Assembly (NCBI RefSeq): GCF_900142145.1
Contig: NZ_FQZV01000014.1
Span: 23,575-87,574 of the forward strand
From: Geosporobacter subterraneus DSM 17957
GTDB taxonomy: Bacteria; Bacillota; Clostridia; Peptostreptococcales; Thermotaleaceae
Direction: 5' to 3'
DNA length: 64,000 nt
The notes under the pieces were generated by a model. The model saw only the letters and a list, made by a program, of their open reading frames with translations, was not told the origin of the DNA and did no database searches. This document shows, in pieces, positions 34,801-44,044 of this stretch (its first letter is position 1; the number at the start of each line of letters is the position of its first letter). Position numbers and translations under genes: made by a program.

Positions 34801-34916
34801 TATGGCAGAAATTTTTCATTGTTCTATATGCTGCTACAGTGGACTGAAATTCAATAGCAGAATCTTGATGATAAAACAAATTGTCCAGGATTCTGTTCCT
34901 ATTAAAGTTTTTACAA

Positions 34917-34933
34917 AAGGCATGACTTTTGCA
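34917..34933 (+). promoter_or_regulatory. Sigma-54 promoter, site 3
   Basis: AAGGCATGACTTTTGCA: GG at 34919 and GC at 34931; only the TT before GG is missing from the consensus. An inverted pair CTGCTA/TAGCAG (34831-34836, 34855-34860) lies about 60-90 bases upstream. Genes at 35034 and 35292 follow. Confidence 0.5.
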
Positions 34934-35033
34934 TGTAAATAAAGTAAACAATAGAATAAAAATCAGCTATCATATAATGAAATATCTTTTGCGATTCTAT
35001 GAATAGAAAGCATGAAAGATGAGGTGAAAAAAC

Positions 35034-35225
35034 ATGATACTCATTGGCATGATTTTGCTGACGGGGACTATGTACTACATCTATGAAAAGCACTTTAATT
35101 GTAATATAGATATGGGAAGCAATATATGTCATAGCTGTGGACATGAGATCAAAGAAGATTTACGTTGTTGTCTCCAATGCAAAGAACCCTTAAGGAAGAA
35201 ATGTCATGATTGTGGAAAACTATAA
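35034..35225 (+). CDS. Small zinc-ribbon protein with membrane anchor
   Basis: A 63-residue protein. Residues 1-17 form a hydrophobic helix; the rest has four CxxC-type pairs (ICHSCGHEI, RCCLQCKEP, KCHDCGKL), i.e. two stacked zinc ribbons. Function unknown; such proteins sometimes act as scaffolds or regulators. It has an AGGTGA site and lies 66 bases before the kinase gene, so it may be its co-transcribed partner. Confidence 0.55.
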   Translation: MILIGMILLTGTMYYIYEKHFNCNIDMGSNICHSCGHEIKEDLRCCLQCKEPLRKKCHDCGKL

Positions 35226-35291
35226 ATATTCAATGGAGACATTGTCCATATTGCGATAAAATAGAGCTATAACAATTAAGAAGGTGAGTAT

Positions 35292-36728
35292 ATGACCTCA
35301 GGGAATAAATATAAATGGTTTATCATTATCAGCATATGTATTATTACTTTGCTGCATTACTTTACTTTACCATCCATATGGGCATTTCACGATTTTTATC
35401 GTCGATTATACTATATCCCCATCATACTTGCTGCCTTTAAATTTAAGCTAAAGGGAGCTTTTCTCTCTTCCATGACGGTGATTTTGGTCTATGCACCCCA
35501 TTTGCTGATCTACTTTGGCAGGTTGAACATCAATGTAATCAATCAATTATTAGAAGCATTGATGTTCATAATCATTGGAGGCATTACCGGTGCTTTAGTA
35601 GAATCAGAATCAAGAGTAAGAAAGCTGTTGGAGCTGCAAATAACCAAATTGACAGATCTGGAAAACTATACGGAGAATATATTAAACAGTATTCTGGAAG
35701 GTGTAGTTGCTATTGATCAGGAATTGAAGATTCAATCTATCAACAGAGAGGGGAAGCATATATTATGCTTCCCGGAAAATTCAGGTAATCAATATATATA
35801 TGAGTACTTTGAAGAAGCGGGGAAGGTAAAGGGGATATTGTCTGATGCAATGGCCCGTGAGGGTCATATTCACCGGTATGAAACCTATAACTATAGGGGT
35901 CCAGACCATAAAATAAGTTTACGGATTCACGGGTATCCCCTTAAGAATCGTCAAAATAAACTGGAGGGCATGGTACTGGTTATTGAGGATATTACACAGA
36001 TTGAAAAGCTTGAGCAGCATATAAGGCGCACAGATAAATTGTCAGCGGTTGGGGAATTAGCATCGGGAATTGCCCATGAGGTCCGCAATCCCCTCGGGAT
36101 TATTAAAACCATATCTCAGACTATTTCCAGGGAAATAGAAGATGAAGAAACGAAAGAGGGACTGCAAATCATAGAATCAGAAATTGATCGGGCCAATAAG
36201 GTGATTCAAGGATTATTAGATTTTGCAAAACCAAGTGTTTTCCACAGCAAATACCAAAGCATTGCATTGATTGTAGATGATGTAGTTAGAATCGTCAATA
36301 AATATGCGGAGCAGCACAAGGTAAGCATTTATAGCCAGTATGCTAAAGATGAGATTATCTTTGCGGATGCCGATAAATTAAAGCAGGCCTTCGTGAATAT
36401 TATCATCAACGGCATACAAGCAATGCCTCAAGGCGGATCATTTGTAATATGCCTAGATACAAATGATCATTGGGTTAAGATTGCCTTTACGGATAAAGGT
36501 ATTGGAATTGATACAGCAAAGCTAGAGAAGGTATTTGAACCATTTTTTACCACAAAAGAAAAGGGAACCGGTTTAGGATTGGCTATAACCCACCGCATTA
36601 TTGAAGAGCATAAAGGTTATATAGAGATAGAGAGCACAAAAAATGTGGGAACGACGATTCATGTGTACTTACCCAAGAATCATATACAAGGAGATGGAAA
36701 AAATGAAGAAGATTTTAATCGCAGATGA
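35292..36728 (+). CDS. Sensor histidine kinase, AtoS/NtrB type
   Basis: A 478-residue membrane kinase. Three to four membrane helices occupy residues 8-110; a PAS-like domain follows (residues 125-230); the HisKA domain has H262 in GIAHEVRNPLG; the ATPase domain shows NIIINGIQAM, FTDKGIGID and GTGLGLAI. It pairs with the sigma-54-type regulator whose gene overlaps its 3' end by 26 bases. The ligand is unknown. The neighbourhood is copper-related, so metal or envelope stress is a plausible signal (inference). AAGGTGAG site. Confidence 0.88.
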   Translation: MTSGNKYKWFIIISICIITLLHYFTLPSIWAFHDFYRRLYYIPIILAAFKFKLKGAFLSSMTVILVYAPHLLIYFGRLNINVINQLLEALMFIIIGGITGALVESESRVRKLLELQITKLTDLENYTENILNSILEGVVAIDQELKIQSINREGKHILCFPENSGNQYIYEYFEEAGKVKGILSDAMAREGHIHRYETYNYRGPDHKISLRIHGYPLKNRQNKLEGMVLVIEDITQIEKLEQHIRRTDKLSAVGELASGIAHEVRNPLGIIKTISQTISREIEDEETKEGLQIIESEIDRANKVIQGLLDFAKPSVFHSKYQSIALIVDDVVRIVNKYAEQHKVSIYSQYAKDEIIFADADKLKQAFVNIIINGIQAMPQGGSFVICLDTNDHWVKIAFTDKGIGIDTAKLEKVFEPFFTTKEKGTGLGLAITHRIIEEHKGYIEIESTKNVGTTIHVYLPKNHIQGDGKNEEDFNRR

Positions 36729-38049
36729 TGAGAAAAATATGATCTGGGCGATGAAGAAGGCACTGAAGGATGAACGGTACCGACTGATTACTGCTTCTGA
36801 TGGAGAGGAAGCGGTAAAGCTGACAATGGAAGAGGAACCGGACCTCATACTATTGGACCTGCGCATGCCAAAGCTGGATGGTATGGAAGCACTAAAGAAA
36901 ATAAGAAGAATGAATGATAAAATACCAGTAATTATGCTAACAGCCCATGGTACCATGGAAAGTGCTGTTGAGGCAATGAAGCTGGGTGCATTGGACTATC
37001 TGTCAAAGCCCTTTGATATAGACGAACTAAAAATTATTATCGAAAGAGCTCTGGACATTGGAAATATGCAGCAGCAGATTGCTTTTTTGACAGAAGAGCT
37101 GGAACGCAGTACGGGAAAGAGTATTATTGGCAGCAGTGAGAAAATGAATGAGGTGTTGGAGATTGTAAATCGGGTAGCTAACAGCAACGCAACAGTACTC
37201 ATTACCGGTGAAAGCGGAACAGGAAAAGAACTTATTGCCAATGCTATCCATTATAATGGCAGCCGAAGGGACAAACCCTATATAAAAGTAAACTGCGGGG
37301 CATTACCGGAAGGGCTATTGGAGAGTGAACTCTTTGGACATGAGAAAGGCGCTTTTACCGGTGCCGTTGCTAGAAAACCGGGAAGATTTGAAAGAGCAGA
37401 GGGGGGAACTATTTTTCTGGATGAAGTAGGGGAGCTTACACCAGCAGTTCAGGTAAAGCTTCTCCGGGTACTGCAGGAGAAAGAGTTTGAGCGGGTTGGA
37501 GGTATCGAAACCATAAAAGCAAATGTACGAGTAATTGCCGCCACTAATCGGGATTTAAGAGAAATGGTCAATCAGGGAACCTTTCGGGAGGACCTGTTTT
37601 ATCGTTTGAATGTAATTCCTATCGAACTGCCTCCTTTAAGGCATAGAAAAGCAGATATTCCATCATTAATCGATCATTTCGTGGAAAAGTTCTGTAAGGA
37701 GATGGGAAGGAACAAGATCAGCTTTGATAAAGAGGCCATAGATATTTTGATAAACTATCCGTGGAAAGGTAATATTAGGGAACTGGAGAATGTTATAGAG
37801 AGAATTGTTATTCTAAACCAAGGGGAGCAGGTTTCAAAAATGGCGCTACCTAAGGAAGTGATCTCTCAGAACAGTGACGGCAAGGTTTTTGAGCTGCCTG
37901 AGCAAGGCATTGATTTAGACCAGCTTGAGAAAAGTTTTATTGAACAAGCTCTTCGGCGAACAGACAATAATCAGACCCAGGCAGCGAAGCTGCTGGGGAT
38001 TACAAGACACACCCTGATCTACAGAATGGAGAAGCATGGAATGAAATAA
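36703..38049 (+). CDS. Sigma-54-dependent response regulator (NtrC family)
   Basis: A 448-residue regulator with three domains: receiver (phosphorylation site D52 in [11 protein letters not shown]), AAA+ domain (Walker A GESGTGKE at 169-176 and the sigma-54 contact GAFTGA from residue 216), and a C-terminal Fis-type helix-turn-helix ([20 protein letters not shown]). It remodels sigma-54 RNA polymerase at -24/-12 promoters. The ATG at 36703 has AAGGAG 9 bases before; earlier in-frame Met codons lack spacing. Four sigma-54-type promoters within 7 kb are its probable targets (inference). Confidence 0.92.
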   Translation: MKKILIADDEKNMIWAMKKALKDERYRLITASDGEEAVKLTMEEEPDLILLDLRMPKLDGMEALKKIRRMNDKIPVIMLTAHGTMESAVEAMKLGALDYLSKPFDIDELKIIIERALDIGNMQQQIAFLTEELERSTGKSIIGSSEKMNEVLEIVNRVANSNATVLITGESGTGKELIANAIHYNGSRRDKPYIKVNCGALPEGLLESELFGHEKGAFTGAVARKPGRFERAEGGTIFLDEVGELTPAVQVKLLRVLQEKEFERVGGIETIKANVRVIAATNRDLREMVNQGTFREDLFYRLNVIPIELPPLRHRKADIPSLIDHFVEKFCKEMGRNKISFDKEAIDILINYPWKGNIRELENVIERIVILNQGEQVSKMALPKEVISQNSDGKVFELPEQGIDLDQLEKSFIEQALRRTDNNQTQAAKLLGITRHTLIYRMEKHGMK

Positions 38050-38071
38050 AATTTCGGAGCAACTTGATGCG

Positions 38072-38132
38072 AAACCCCTCAGTTGAGGGGTTATTTTTAT
38101 ATAATAGGAAAGTTCTGCTTTCCTATTATATA
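38072..38132 (+). terminator. Terminator and adjoining hairpin after the regulator gene
   Basis: AACCCCTCA/TTGAGGGGTT (38073-38092) is followed by ATTTTTAT. Directly after it, a perfect 15-base hairpin TATATAATAGGAAAG/CTTTCCTATTATATA (38098-38132) begins. Confidence 0.7.
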
Positions 38133-38440
38133 AAAAAGGGGTTGTAGGGGATGTAATCCCCTGCCCGCATTCAGGAAGGTGCTCAGGCTGCAGAGCAGCC
38201 GTCGAAGGAAACCTAGGGTTTCCTAGCGAAAGCATCGAAGATACTTTTTTATGGATCAAAGAATCGGAGTAATCAACTGTTGCAAATCCCACAGTGAATG
38301 TGGCAAATGACCAATGGAATCTATACTATTTAAGTATGAATAGTTTGAAAAAGAATGAAAAGCTTCATTTAAGTTACGTTGAACCATTGAGAATAAAGAC
38401 TTTCTTTAAGAAGCAAGGAGTACAATAAGAAAAAATACGA
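38133..38440. other. Non-coding stretch with repeat-like palindromes
   Basis: No credible gene. GGGGAT-GTA-ATCCCC (near 38147-38161) and several imperfect palindromes look like a worn dispersed repeat. Two further inverted repeats, ACTATT-N8-AATAGT (38325-38344) and AATGAA-AAGC-TTCATT (38354-38369), lie 75-120 bases before a sigma-54-type promoter and could be activator sites. Confidence 0.4.
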
Positions 38441-38441
38441 C

Positions 38442-38458
38442 TTGGCATAGGACTTGCT
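38442..38458 (+). promoter_or_regulatory. Sigma-54 promoter, site 4
   Basis: TTGGCATAGGACTTGCT: GG at 38444 and GC at 38456, consensus spacing. It is 390 bases after the sigma-54 regulator gene and 310 bases before the membrane protein gene at 38769. Confidence 0.6.
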
Positions 38459-38541
38459 AATACATATAGACGAAGTATTTAGCGCTCTGAAAGGAGGACA
38501 TATATTACTGATAATATGGACTAGGAAATATTACATTCAAT

Positions 38542-38612
38542 GGAACGGCACAGGGGCCGTTCCCTACGCAAGTCAAAAATATGAAGGTAGGGAACGACCC
38601 CTGTGTCGTTCC
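38542..38612. repeat. Paired palindromic repeat (GTAGGGAACG type)
   Basis: A unit beginning GGAACGGCACAGGGGCC (38542-38566) faces an inverted unit ending CCTGTGTCGTTCC (38587-38612). Each unit is itself palindromic. A related single unit, GTAGGGAACCACG...GGTTCCG, lies at 54871-54897. Confidence 0.7.
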
Positions 38613-38768
38613 GAAAAACGGGCAGACATAGGACCTGACCTATAAAAAACAATTAATAAAGGCAGCGAAGATGCATACAGAAGAATAGCGATTTCTTTGA
38701 TGCATGAGCGTTGTTACGTGTTGAAGCAGCAGACTATGCAGAGAAAGCATAAACTAGGAGGATGTTAA

Positions 38769-39278
38769 ATGTTTAAAAAGTTAATTCCCATGTATATCAT
38801 TTATGTTATTTATTTTCTAGGAATTGGTATGGTTTCAAGCGGTATCGTATTGATGCCATTTAATTACGTGAGATATTCCATTATTTTAGCTGCTGGCTTG
38901 CTTTTATTTAGTTCCGGCTCATACATCAATGAGTTTGTCATAGATAAGAAAGAAGCATCCATTGGTAAAGTACTTCGACTAATCGTTGTATCACTTACAT
39001 TAGCAATCGGTATAGGAATGATCAGCGGGGGCATTTCCCACTTTAAAGAGAGTCCTGTTTATGTTTCCTATCTTATTCCTCTAGGAATCGTGATTTCTTT
39101 TATTAGTTATACGATCAAGAATGGTTATGTACTCAATAAAAGAGAAAAAATGATATTTCTTACTGGAATTCTGTCTATTGGATTGATAGCGCATGTAGGA
39201 TTATCTACCATGGCAAATGCTTATTTAACCAATGCTGACGTGCCCCAAGGCGGGGATGTATTTATGAAAAAGCATTAA
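38769..39278 (+). CDS. Membrane protein of unknown function
   Basis: A 169-residue protein with about five hydrophobic segments (residues 6-27, 34-50, 67-87, 98-115, 126-145). No recognised family. Charged residues are few; the C-terminus ends in PQGGDVFMKKH. AGGAGG site 7 bases before the ATG. Its only visible promoter is the sigma-54-type site 4 upstream, so it may belong to the regulon of the neighbouring NtrC-type regulator. Confidence 0.6.
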   Translation: MFKKLIPMYIIYVIYFLGIGMVSSGIVLMPFNYVRYSIILAAGLLLFSSGSYINEFVIDKKEASIGKVLRLIVVSLTLAIGIGMISGGISHFKESPVYVSYLIPLGIVISFISYTIKNGYVLNKREKMIFLTGILSIGLIAHVGLSTMANAYLTNADVPQGGDVFMKKH

Positions 39279-39380
39279 AAGAAAGTGCTCAAAAGAACAG
39301 ATTTACTAGATCCTGATTTGTTTTAAGAGAGATGACCCCAATGGTACAAAACTTTAATTATTTTTTAAGAATATTTATAG

Positions 39381-39409
39381 TTGACGTGGATGCATTTCAC
39401 TGATACAAT
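39381..39409 (+). promoter_or_regulatory. Promoter of the liv-type operon
   Basis: TTGACG at 39381-39386, a 17-base spacer, and TACAAT at 39404-39409 preceded by an extended -10 TG. The binding-protein gene starts at 39482. Confidence 0.7.
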
Positions 39410-39481
39410 AAAACCAATAAATCCGATTTGAATATAAGTAATTAAAATCATGAAACCAATTTAAACCAGGAGGATGAAGCA

Positions 39482-40639
39482 ATGAAAAAAAACCGTAAGT
39501 CTTTGATCTTGATTGCACTTCTTTTAGTCACGGCTATGGTACTGGCTGCATGTTCTCAGCCAACCAGTTCAACGAATAACGAAAAAGATGGGGTGAAAGA
39601 GAGTATCACCATCGCAGTGACTGGGCCATTATCGGGAGATTATGCACAGTATGGGGAAGCTTTTAGAAAAGGAACAGCCTTAAAAGTTAAAGAAATCAAT
39701 GCAAATGGCGGAATAGACGGAAAAGAAGTAAAAATCCTTCTGATGGACGATAAAAACGATCCGAAGGAAGCCGCAAATGTTGCCCAGCGTCTTGTAGAAG
39801 ACAAGCGTGTTGTTGGTGTTGTAGGCCACTTCTCAAGTACAGCCAGCTTAGCCACTGCACCGATCTATCAAAAAGCCGGACTAGTTGAGTTTTCGCCTAC
39901 CGCTTCACACCCTGATTTTACGAAACAGGGAACTTACATGTTTAGAAATATTAATACACAAGCCATTGAAGGACCCATTGTAGCTGATATGGTTGTAAAT
40001 AAAATGCAAGGCAAAAAAATAGCAGTGATCTATATTAACAACGACTGGGGCATTACAGCAAAGGATAATTTTACGAATGCTGCAAAGGAATTAGGCGCTG
40101 AGATCGTAGCAGAGGAAACCTTTATTGGAGGACAGACGAAGGACTTTACGCCAACGCTGACAAAGATAAACGAAAAGAAACCGGATGTATTATTCTTAGC
40201 AGCCTTTTATTCTGAAACAGGTATGATTGCCCAGCAGATGAAGCAGTTAGGGTACAATATCCCCATGGCGGGCTTAAGCTCTCTATTCAATGAAGAGCTG
40301 ATCAAATTAGCGGGTGATGCGGTAGAAGGCTTATATTTATCTACAAACTTCTTCCCTGGAGATACAAATCCACTGGTTCAAGATTTTATCACAAACTTTA
40401 AGGTAGAATACAACAGTGAGCCGGATCAGTTTGCAGCAGTAGCCTACGATACAATGGGCATGATGATTGAGGCGATTCAAACAGCAGGAACAGATAGAGC
40501 TGCTATCCGTGATGCATTGGCGCAAATGAAAGACTACCCTGGCGTAACAGGTAATACTACCTTCAACGAAAACAGAGATGTTGTGAAAAGCCTGAAGGTG
40601 CTTCAAATAAGAGATGGAAAATTTACGGTTGTTGAATAG
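39482..40639 (+). CDS. Branched-chain-amino-acid-type ABC transporter binding lipoprotein
   Basis: A 385-residue LivJ-type periplasmic-binding fold protein (Peripla_BP_6). Signal peptide with lipobox LAAC (Cys24). Mature start ITIAVTGPLSGDYAQYGEAFRKG is the family hallmark (split: ITIAVTGPLSGDYAQ). It presents the ligand to the LivHM permease. Although the family is known for leucine and valine, members also bind urea, short amides or other compounds. The strong promoter is 80 bases upstream. A hairpin separates it from the permease genes, as is common for binding proteins needed in excess. Confidence 0.9.
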   Translation: MKKNRKSLILIALLLVTAMVLAACSQPTSSTNNEKDGVKESITIAVTGPLSGDYAQYGEAFRKGTALKVKEINANGGIDGKEVKILLMDDKNDPKEAANVAQRLVEDKRVVGVVGHFSSTASLATAPIYQKAGLVEFSPTASHPDFTKQGTYMFRNINTQAIEGPIVADMVVNKMQGKKIAVIYINNDWGITAKDNFTNAAKELGAEIVAEETFIGGQTKDFTPTLTKINEKKPDVLFLAAFYSETGMIAQQMKQLGYNIPMAGLSSLFNEELIKLAGDAVEGLYLSTNFFPGDTNPLVQDFITNFKVEYNSEPDQFAAVAYDTMGMMIEAIQTAGTDRAAIRDALAQMKDYPGVTGNTTFNENRDVVKSLKVLQIRDGKFTVVE

Positions 40640-40648
40640 ATAAAGTAG

Positions 40649-40678
40649 CGGTTTATCCTCTGTAAAGGGGATAAACCG
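40649..40678 (+). promoter_or_regulatory. Intercistronic stem-loop
   Basis: CGGTTTATCC and GGATAAACCG form perfect 10-base arms between the binding-protein and permease genes, without a T-run. It probably protects the upstream mRNA so that the binding protein is made in excess. Confidence 0.6.
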
Positions 40679-40699
40679 AATTTAATTAGGAGTGAGAAA

Positions 40700-41578
40700 A
40701 TGTTATTACAACAAATGATCAATGGGTTTACCTTAGGAAGTGCATATGCTCTAACAGCCATTGGTTATACGATGGTGTTTGGTATTTTAGAACTGGTGAA
40801 CTTTTCTCACGGTGCGGTATATATGTTTGGTGCCTTTATTTGTTTGATATTGATAACTACCTTTAAAATCAATTTCTTGATGGCTTTTCTCTTAAGTTTA
40901 GTGATTACTGGAATTTTAGGGATGCTTGTAGACAAGATTTGCTTGTACCCTTTAAGAATGAAAAATGCACCGAAGGTTACCAGTCTAATTAGTACGATTG
41001 GGGTTTCTATATTTCTTCAAAATTTAGTGATGCTGTTATGGGGATCTGAGACCAAAAATTTCCCAATGGTTTTTAATCTTGGCACACTGAATATTAAGGG
41101 ATTTAAGCTCTCCTATTTTCAGCTGGTAATTATGGGCACTTGTATTGTGTTGATGATTGGGCTTACTCTGATCATTCAAAGGACCAAGCTTGGAAAAGCT
41201 ATGAGAGCCACTGCACAAAATATGGAGGCTGCTAAGCTTATGGGAATCCATGTAGATCAGGTAATCTCCTTTACTTTTTTTCTAGGGGCTGCACTGGCGG
41301 CAGTAGCAGGAATCATGATTGGTATGTATTATCAAACAGTAGATCCTATGATGGGCTTTATGACAGGCTTAAAAGCATTTGCAGCGGCGGTATTAGGCGG
41401 CATTGGTGTACTGCCAGGTGCTGTAATTGGTGGTTTGTTGATCGGGGTGCTAGAGACTCTGGCAGCCGGATATATCCATGCGGGTTATCGTGATGCCATT
41501 GCTTTTGCAATATTAATAGGCGTGCTTTTGGTAAGACCTGTTGGACTCTTAGGCAAACCCGTACAGAAGAAAGTGTAG
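40700..41578 (+). CDS. livH: Branched-chain-amino-acid-type ABC permease LivH
   Basis: A 292-residue LivH-type permease with about eight membrane helices; start MLLQQMINGFTLGSAYALTAIGYTMVFGIL-like (first part LGSAYALTAIGYTMVFG is the family signature) and AVLGGIGVLPGAVIGGLLIG in the C-terminal half. It forms the channel with LivM. TAGGAGTG site. It is 10 bases from livM. Confidence 0.92.
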   Translation: MLLQQMINGFTLGSAYALTAIGYTMVFGILELVNFSHGAVYMFGAFICLILITTFKINFLMAFLLSLVITGILGMLVDKICLYPLRMKNAPKVTSLISTIGVSIFLQNLVMLLWGSETKNFPMVFNLGTLNIKGFKLSYFQLVIMGTCIVLMIGLTLIIQRTKLGKAMRATAQNMEAAKLMGIHVDQVISFTFFLGAALAAVAGIMIGMYYQTVDPMMGFMTGLKAFAAAVLGGIGVLPGAVIGGLLIGVLETLAAGYIHAGYRDAIAFAILIGVLLVRPVGLLGKPVQKKV

Positions 41579-41588
41579 GTGATGATCC

Positions 41589-42605
41589 GTGATCCCATAT
41601 CTCAAGAAGAAAAATATAGGATGGAGCCCTTTGATAACTATACTAGGTTTGGCTCTACTGGTACTTCCATTGGCAGGATTGAGCAGCTTTGCTTTAAGAA
41701 TGTTCATCATGGTGGGTATCTATATCATCCTGGGTCTTAGTTTAAATCTGATCACAGGATTTACCGGACAGCTGTCTCTAGGGCATGCAGCCTTTTATGC
41801 TATTGGGGCATATACATCAGCTATTCTAAGTACCCGTTATGGTTTAGGCTTTGGTATTACTGCACCTTTAAGTGGTCTTGCAGCGGCATTTTTTGGACTG
41901 CTATTAGGTATCCCAACCCTAAAGCTCCAGGGAGCTTATCTTGCCATTGTAACCTTAGGCTTTGGAGAGATTGTCAGGATCACAGCACTGAACTGGATGA
42001 ACTTAACAAGGGGGCCCATGGGGATTCCTGGTATTCCATCCGTTAGCTTATTTGGATATGAACTCCAGAGCAATATCGGGTATTATTATGTGATTTATGG
42101 ATTGGCAGCAGTCACCCTATTAGTGGTTTTCAGAATTGTGAATTCAAGAATTGGAAGAGCCTTGATGGCCATTCGAGAGGATGAACTGGCCGCGCAATAC
42201 ATGGGCGTCTATACGACTAATTACAAAGTTTTAGCTTTTACTATAGGAGCCTTTTTCGCGGGAATCGCAGGAAGTTTTTATGCCCACTATGTAAGCTATA
42301 TTGACCCGCAGAGCTTCACCTTTGACGAATCGATACAGATACTCAGCATCGTTATTCTCGGAGGGATGGGTAGTATCCCTGGAACCATCCTAGGAGCTTC
42401 CATACTTGTAACAGCTCCGGAAATGCTAAGATCCTTGCAGGATTATCGTATGGTAATCTATGGGCTGATTCTGATTTTAATGATGCTGATAAGACCCCAG
42501 GGCTTATTAGGTGGAGTACGCTTTGGAAAAGGGGGGAAGGCAAAGAATGATGCTTCTGGAAGCAAAGAATATAACCAAGCAATTTGGAGGGCTAAGAGCA
42601 GTTGA
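41589..42605 (+). CDS. livM: Branched-chain-amino-acid-type ABC permease LivM
   Basis: A 338-residue LivM-type permease, about nine helices, with GLSLNLITGFTGQLSLGHAAFY and VILGGMGSIPGTILGA signatures. GTG start at 41589 follows AGGTGAT. The C-terminal 20 residues (KGGKAKNDASGSKEYNQ...) run 59 bases into the ATPase gene in another frame, an unusually long overlap that may be a recent extension through loss of an earlier stop. Confidence 0.9.
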   Translation: MIPYLKKKNIGWSPLITILGLALLVLPLAGLSSFALRMFIMVGIYIILGLSLNLITGFTGQLSLGHAAFYAIGAYTSAILSTRYGLGFGITAPLSGLAAAFFGLLLGIPTLKLQGAYLAIVTLGFGEIVRITALNWMNLTRGPMGIPGIPSVSLFGYELQSNIGYYYVIYGLAAVTLLVVFRIVNSRIGRALMAIREDELAAQYMGVYTTNYKVLAFTIGAFFAGIAGSFYAHYVSYIDPQSFTFDESIQILSIVILGGMGSIPGTILGASILVTAPEMLRSLQDYRMVIYGLILILMMLIRPQGLLGGVRFGKGGKAKNDASGSKEYNQAIWRAKSS

Positions 42606-43308
42606 TCAAGTAGACCTTTCGGTAATGAAGGGTGAAATCGTCAGCTTGATCGGCCCAAATGGTGCCGGAAAGACAACCTTTTTTAACCTATTGACAGGTC
42701 TATACAGCCCTACCTTTGGAAGTATAACCTTTGACGGAAAGCAAATTGAAGGACAATCTCCAGAAAGGGTAACCTCTCTTGGCATGGCAAGAACCTTTCA
42801 AAACATAAGGCTTTTTTCCAACATGAGCGTATTAGAAAATGTTATGCTGGGCATGCATGTGAAAACAAAGAACGGTATACTCAATAGTATTTTTCGTACC
42901 AAGACCTTTCACGATGAAGAAAGAAAAAGCAAGGACAAAGCAATAGAACTGCTGGCTACAGTAGGACTTGAAGATAAATGTGAGGAATATGCAAAAAACC
43001 TTTCCTACGGAGAACAAAGAAAGCTTGAAATTGTTAGAGCACTGGCGTCACAGCCAAAGCTCTTGCTGTTGGACGAACCAGCGGCAGGAATGAATCCACA
43101 GGAGACCTTAGACTTAAACCAATATATCAGCCAAATCCGACAACAGGGCATAACCATACTATTAATAGAGCATGATATGAAGCTGGTGATGAATATCTCT
43201 GACAGAATCTATGTGCTGGATCACGGAGCAAAGATAGCAGAAGGAATACCCTCCCAGATTCGAAACAATAGAAGTGTAATAGAGGCCTACTTGGGAAAGG
43301 GGGCATAG
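42547..43308 (+). CDS. livG: ABC transporter ATP-binding protein LivG
   Basis: A 253-residue ATPase: Walker A GPNGAGKTT, LivG-type FQNIRLFSNMSVLENVMLG, signature LSYGEQRKLEIVRAL and Walker B LLLLDEPAAGMNP. It energises uptake with LivF. ATG at 42547 follows AGGGGGGAAGG and lies inside the livM tail. livF starts two bases after its stop codon. Confidence 0.92.
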   Translation: MMLLEAKNITKQFGGLRAVDQVDLSVMKGEIVSLIGPNGAGKTTFFNLLTGLYSPTFGSITFDGKQIEGQSPERVTSLGMARTFQNIRLFSNMSVLENVMLGMHVKTKNGILNSIFRTKTFHDEERKSKDKAIELLATVGLEDKCEEYAKNLSYGEQRKLEIVRALASQPKLLLLDEPAAGMNPQETLDLNQYISQIRQQGITILLIEHDMKLVMNISDRIYVLDHGAKIAEGIPSQIRNNRSVIEAYLGKGA

Positions 43309-43309
43309 G

Positions 43310-44017
43310 ATGATGCTGGTGTTATCAAATGTGCATGCCTTCTATGGCAACATACAGGCATTAAAAGGTATTTCTCTTGAAATAAAAGAGAAAGAAATTG
43401 TAACCCTTATTGGTAGTAATGGTGCAGGAAAAACCACCACTTTGAAGACAATCGCAGGACTGCTCAGACCCAAAACCGGCAGCATTCAGTTTAATGGTGA
43501 GGAGATTGGTAACAAATCTGCACCAGAAATTGTAAAGCTGGGAATATCCTTATCGCCGGAGGGACGTCAGGTTTTTCCTAGAATGACTGTTTTAGAAAAT
43601 CTAGAGATGGGCGCTTTTTCTAGAAAAGACAAAGCAGAGATGAATGGATCCTTTGAGAGAATCTATGCATTGTTTCCAAGGCTTTATGAAAGAAAGCATC
43701 AGGCTGCGGGAACCTTAAGCGGTGGAGAGCAGCAGATGCTGGCCATTGGAAGAGCTTTAATGAGCAAGCCCAAGCTGCTGATGTTGGATGAGCCCTCTTT
43801 GGGATTGGCTCCGTTACTGGTAGAAACAATTTTTCAATTAATAAGGGAAATCAATGAACAGGGAACAACCATTCTATTAATTGAGCAAAACGCAAGAATG
43901 GCTTTAATGATTGCTCACCGGTGTTATGTACTGGAAACAGGTAAAATTGTTTTAGCCGATGATGCAAAGCACCTGTTAGAAAGTGATGCGGTGAAAAAAG
44001 CTTATTTGGGAGAGTAA
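43310..44017 (+). CDS. livF: ABC transporter ATP-binding protein LivF
   Basis: A 235-residue ATPase: Walker A GSNGAGKTT, LSPEGRQVFPRMTVLENLEMG (LivF-type), signature LSGGEQQMLAIGRAL, Walker B LLMLDEPSLGLAP. It pairs with LivG. The start is ATG 43310 or the next ATG 43313. The gene is 27 bases before the hydrolase-family gene at 44045, so that gene is in the same operon. Confidence 0.92.
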   Translation: MMLVLSNVHAFYGNIQALKGISLEIKEKEIVTLIGSNGAGKTTTLKTIAGLLRPKTGSIQFNGEEIGNKSAPEIVKLGISLSPEGRQVFPRMTVLENLEMGAFSRKDKAEMNGSFERIYALFPRLYERKHQAAGTLSGGEQQMLAIGRALMSKPKLLMLDEPSLGLAPLLVETIFQLIREINEQGTTILLIEQNARMALMIAHRCYVLETGKIVLADDAKHLLESDAVKKAYLGE

Positions 44018-44044
44018 ACTGAACTTTAAAGGAGGACAATAAAA

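Noticed and set aside
38454..38645. 63-codon open frame after sigma-54 site 4
   Set aside because: It runs through the palindromic GTAGGGAACG repeat, begins inside the promoter -12 box, and has no ribosome site.
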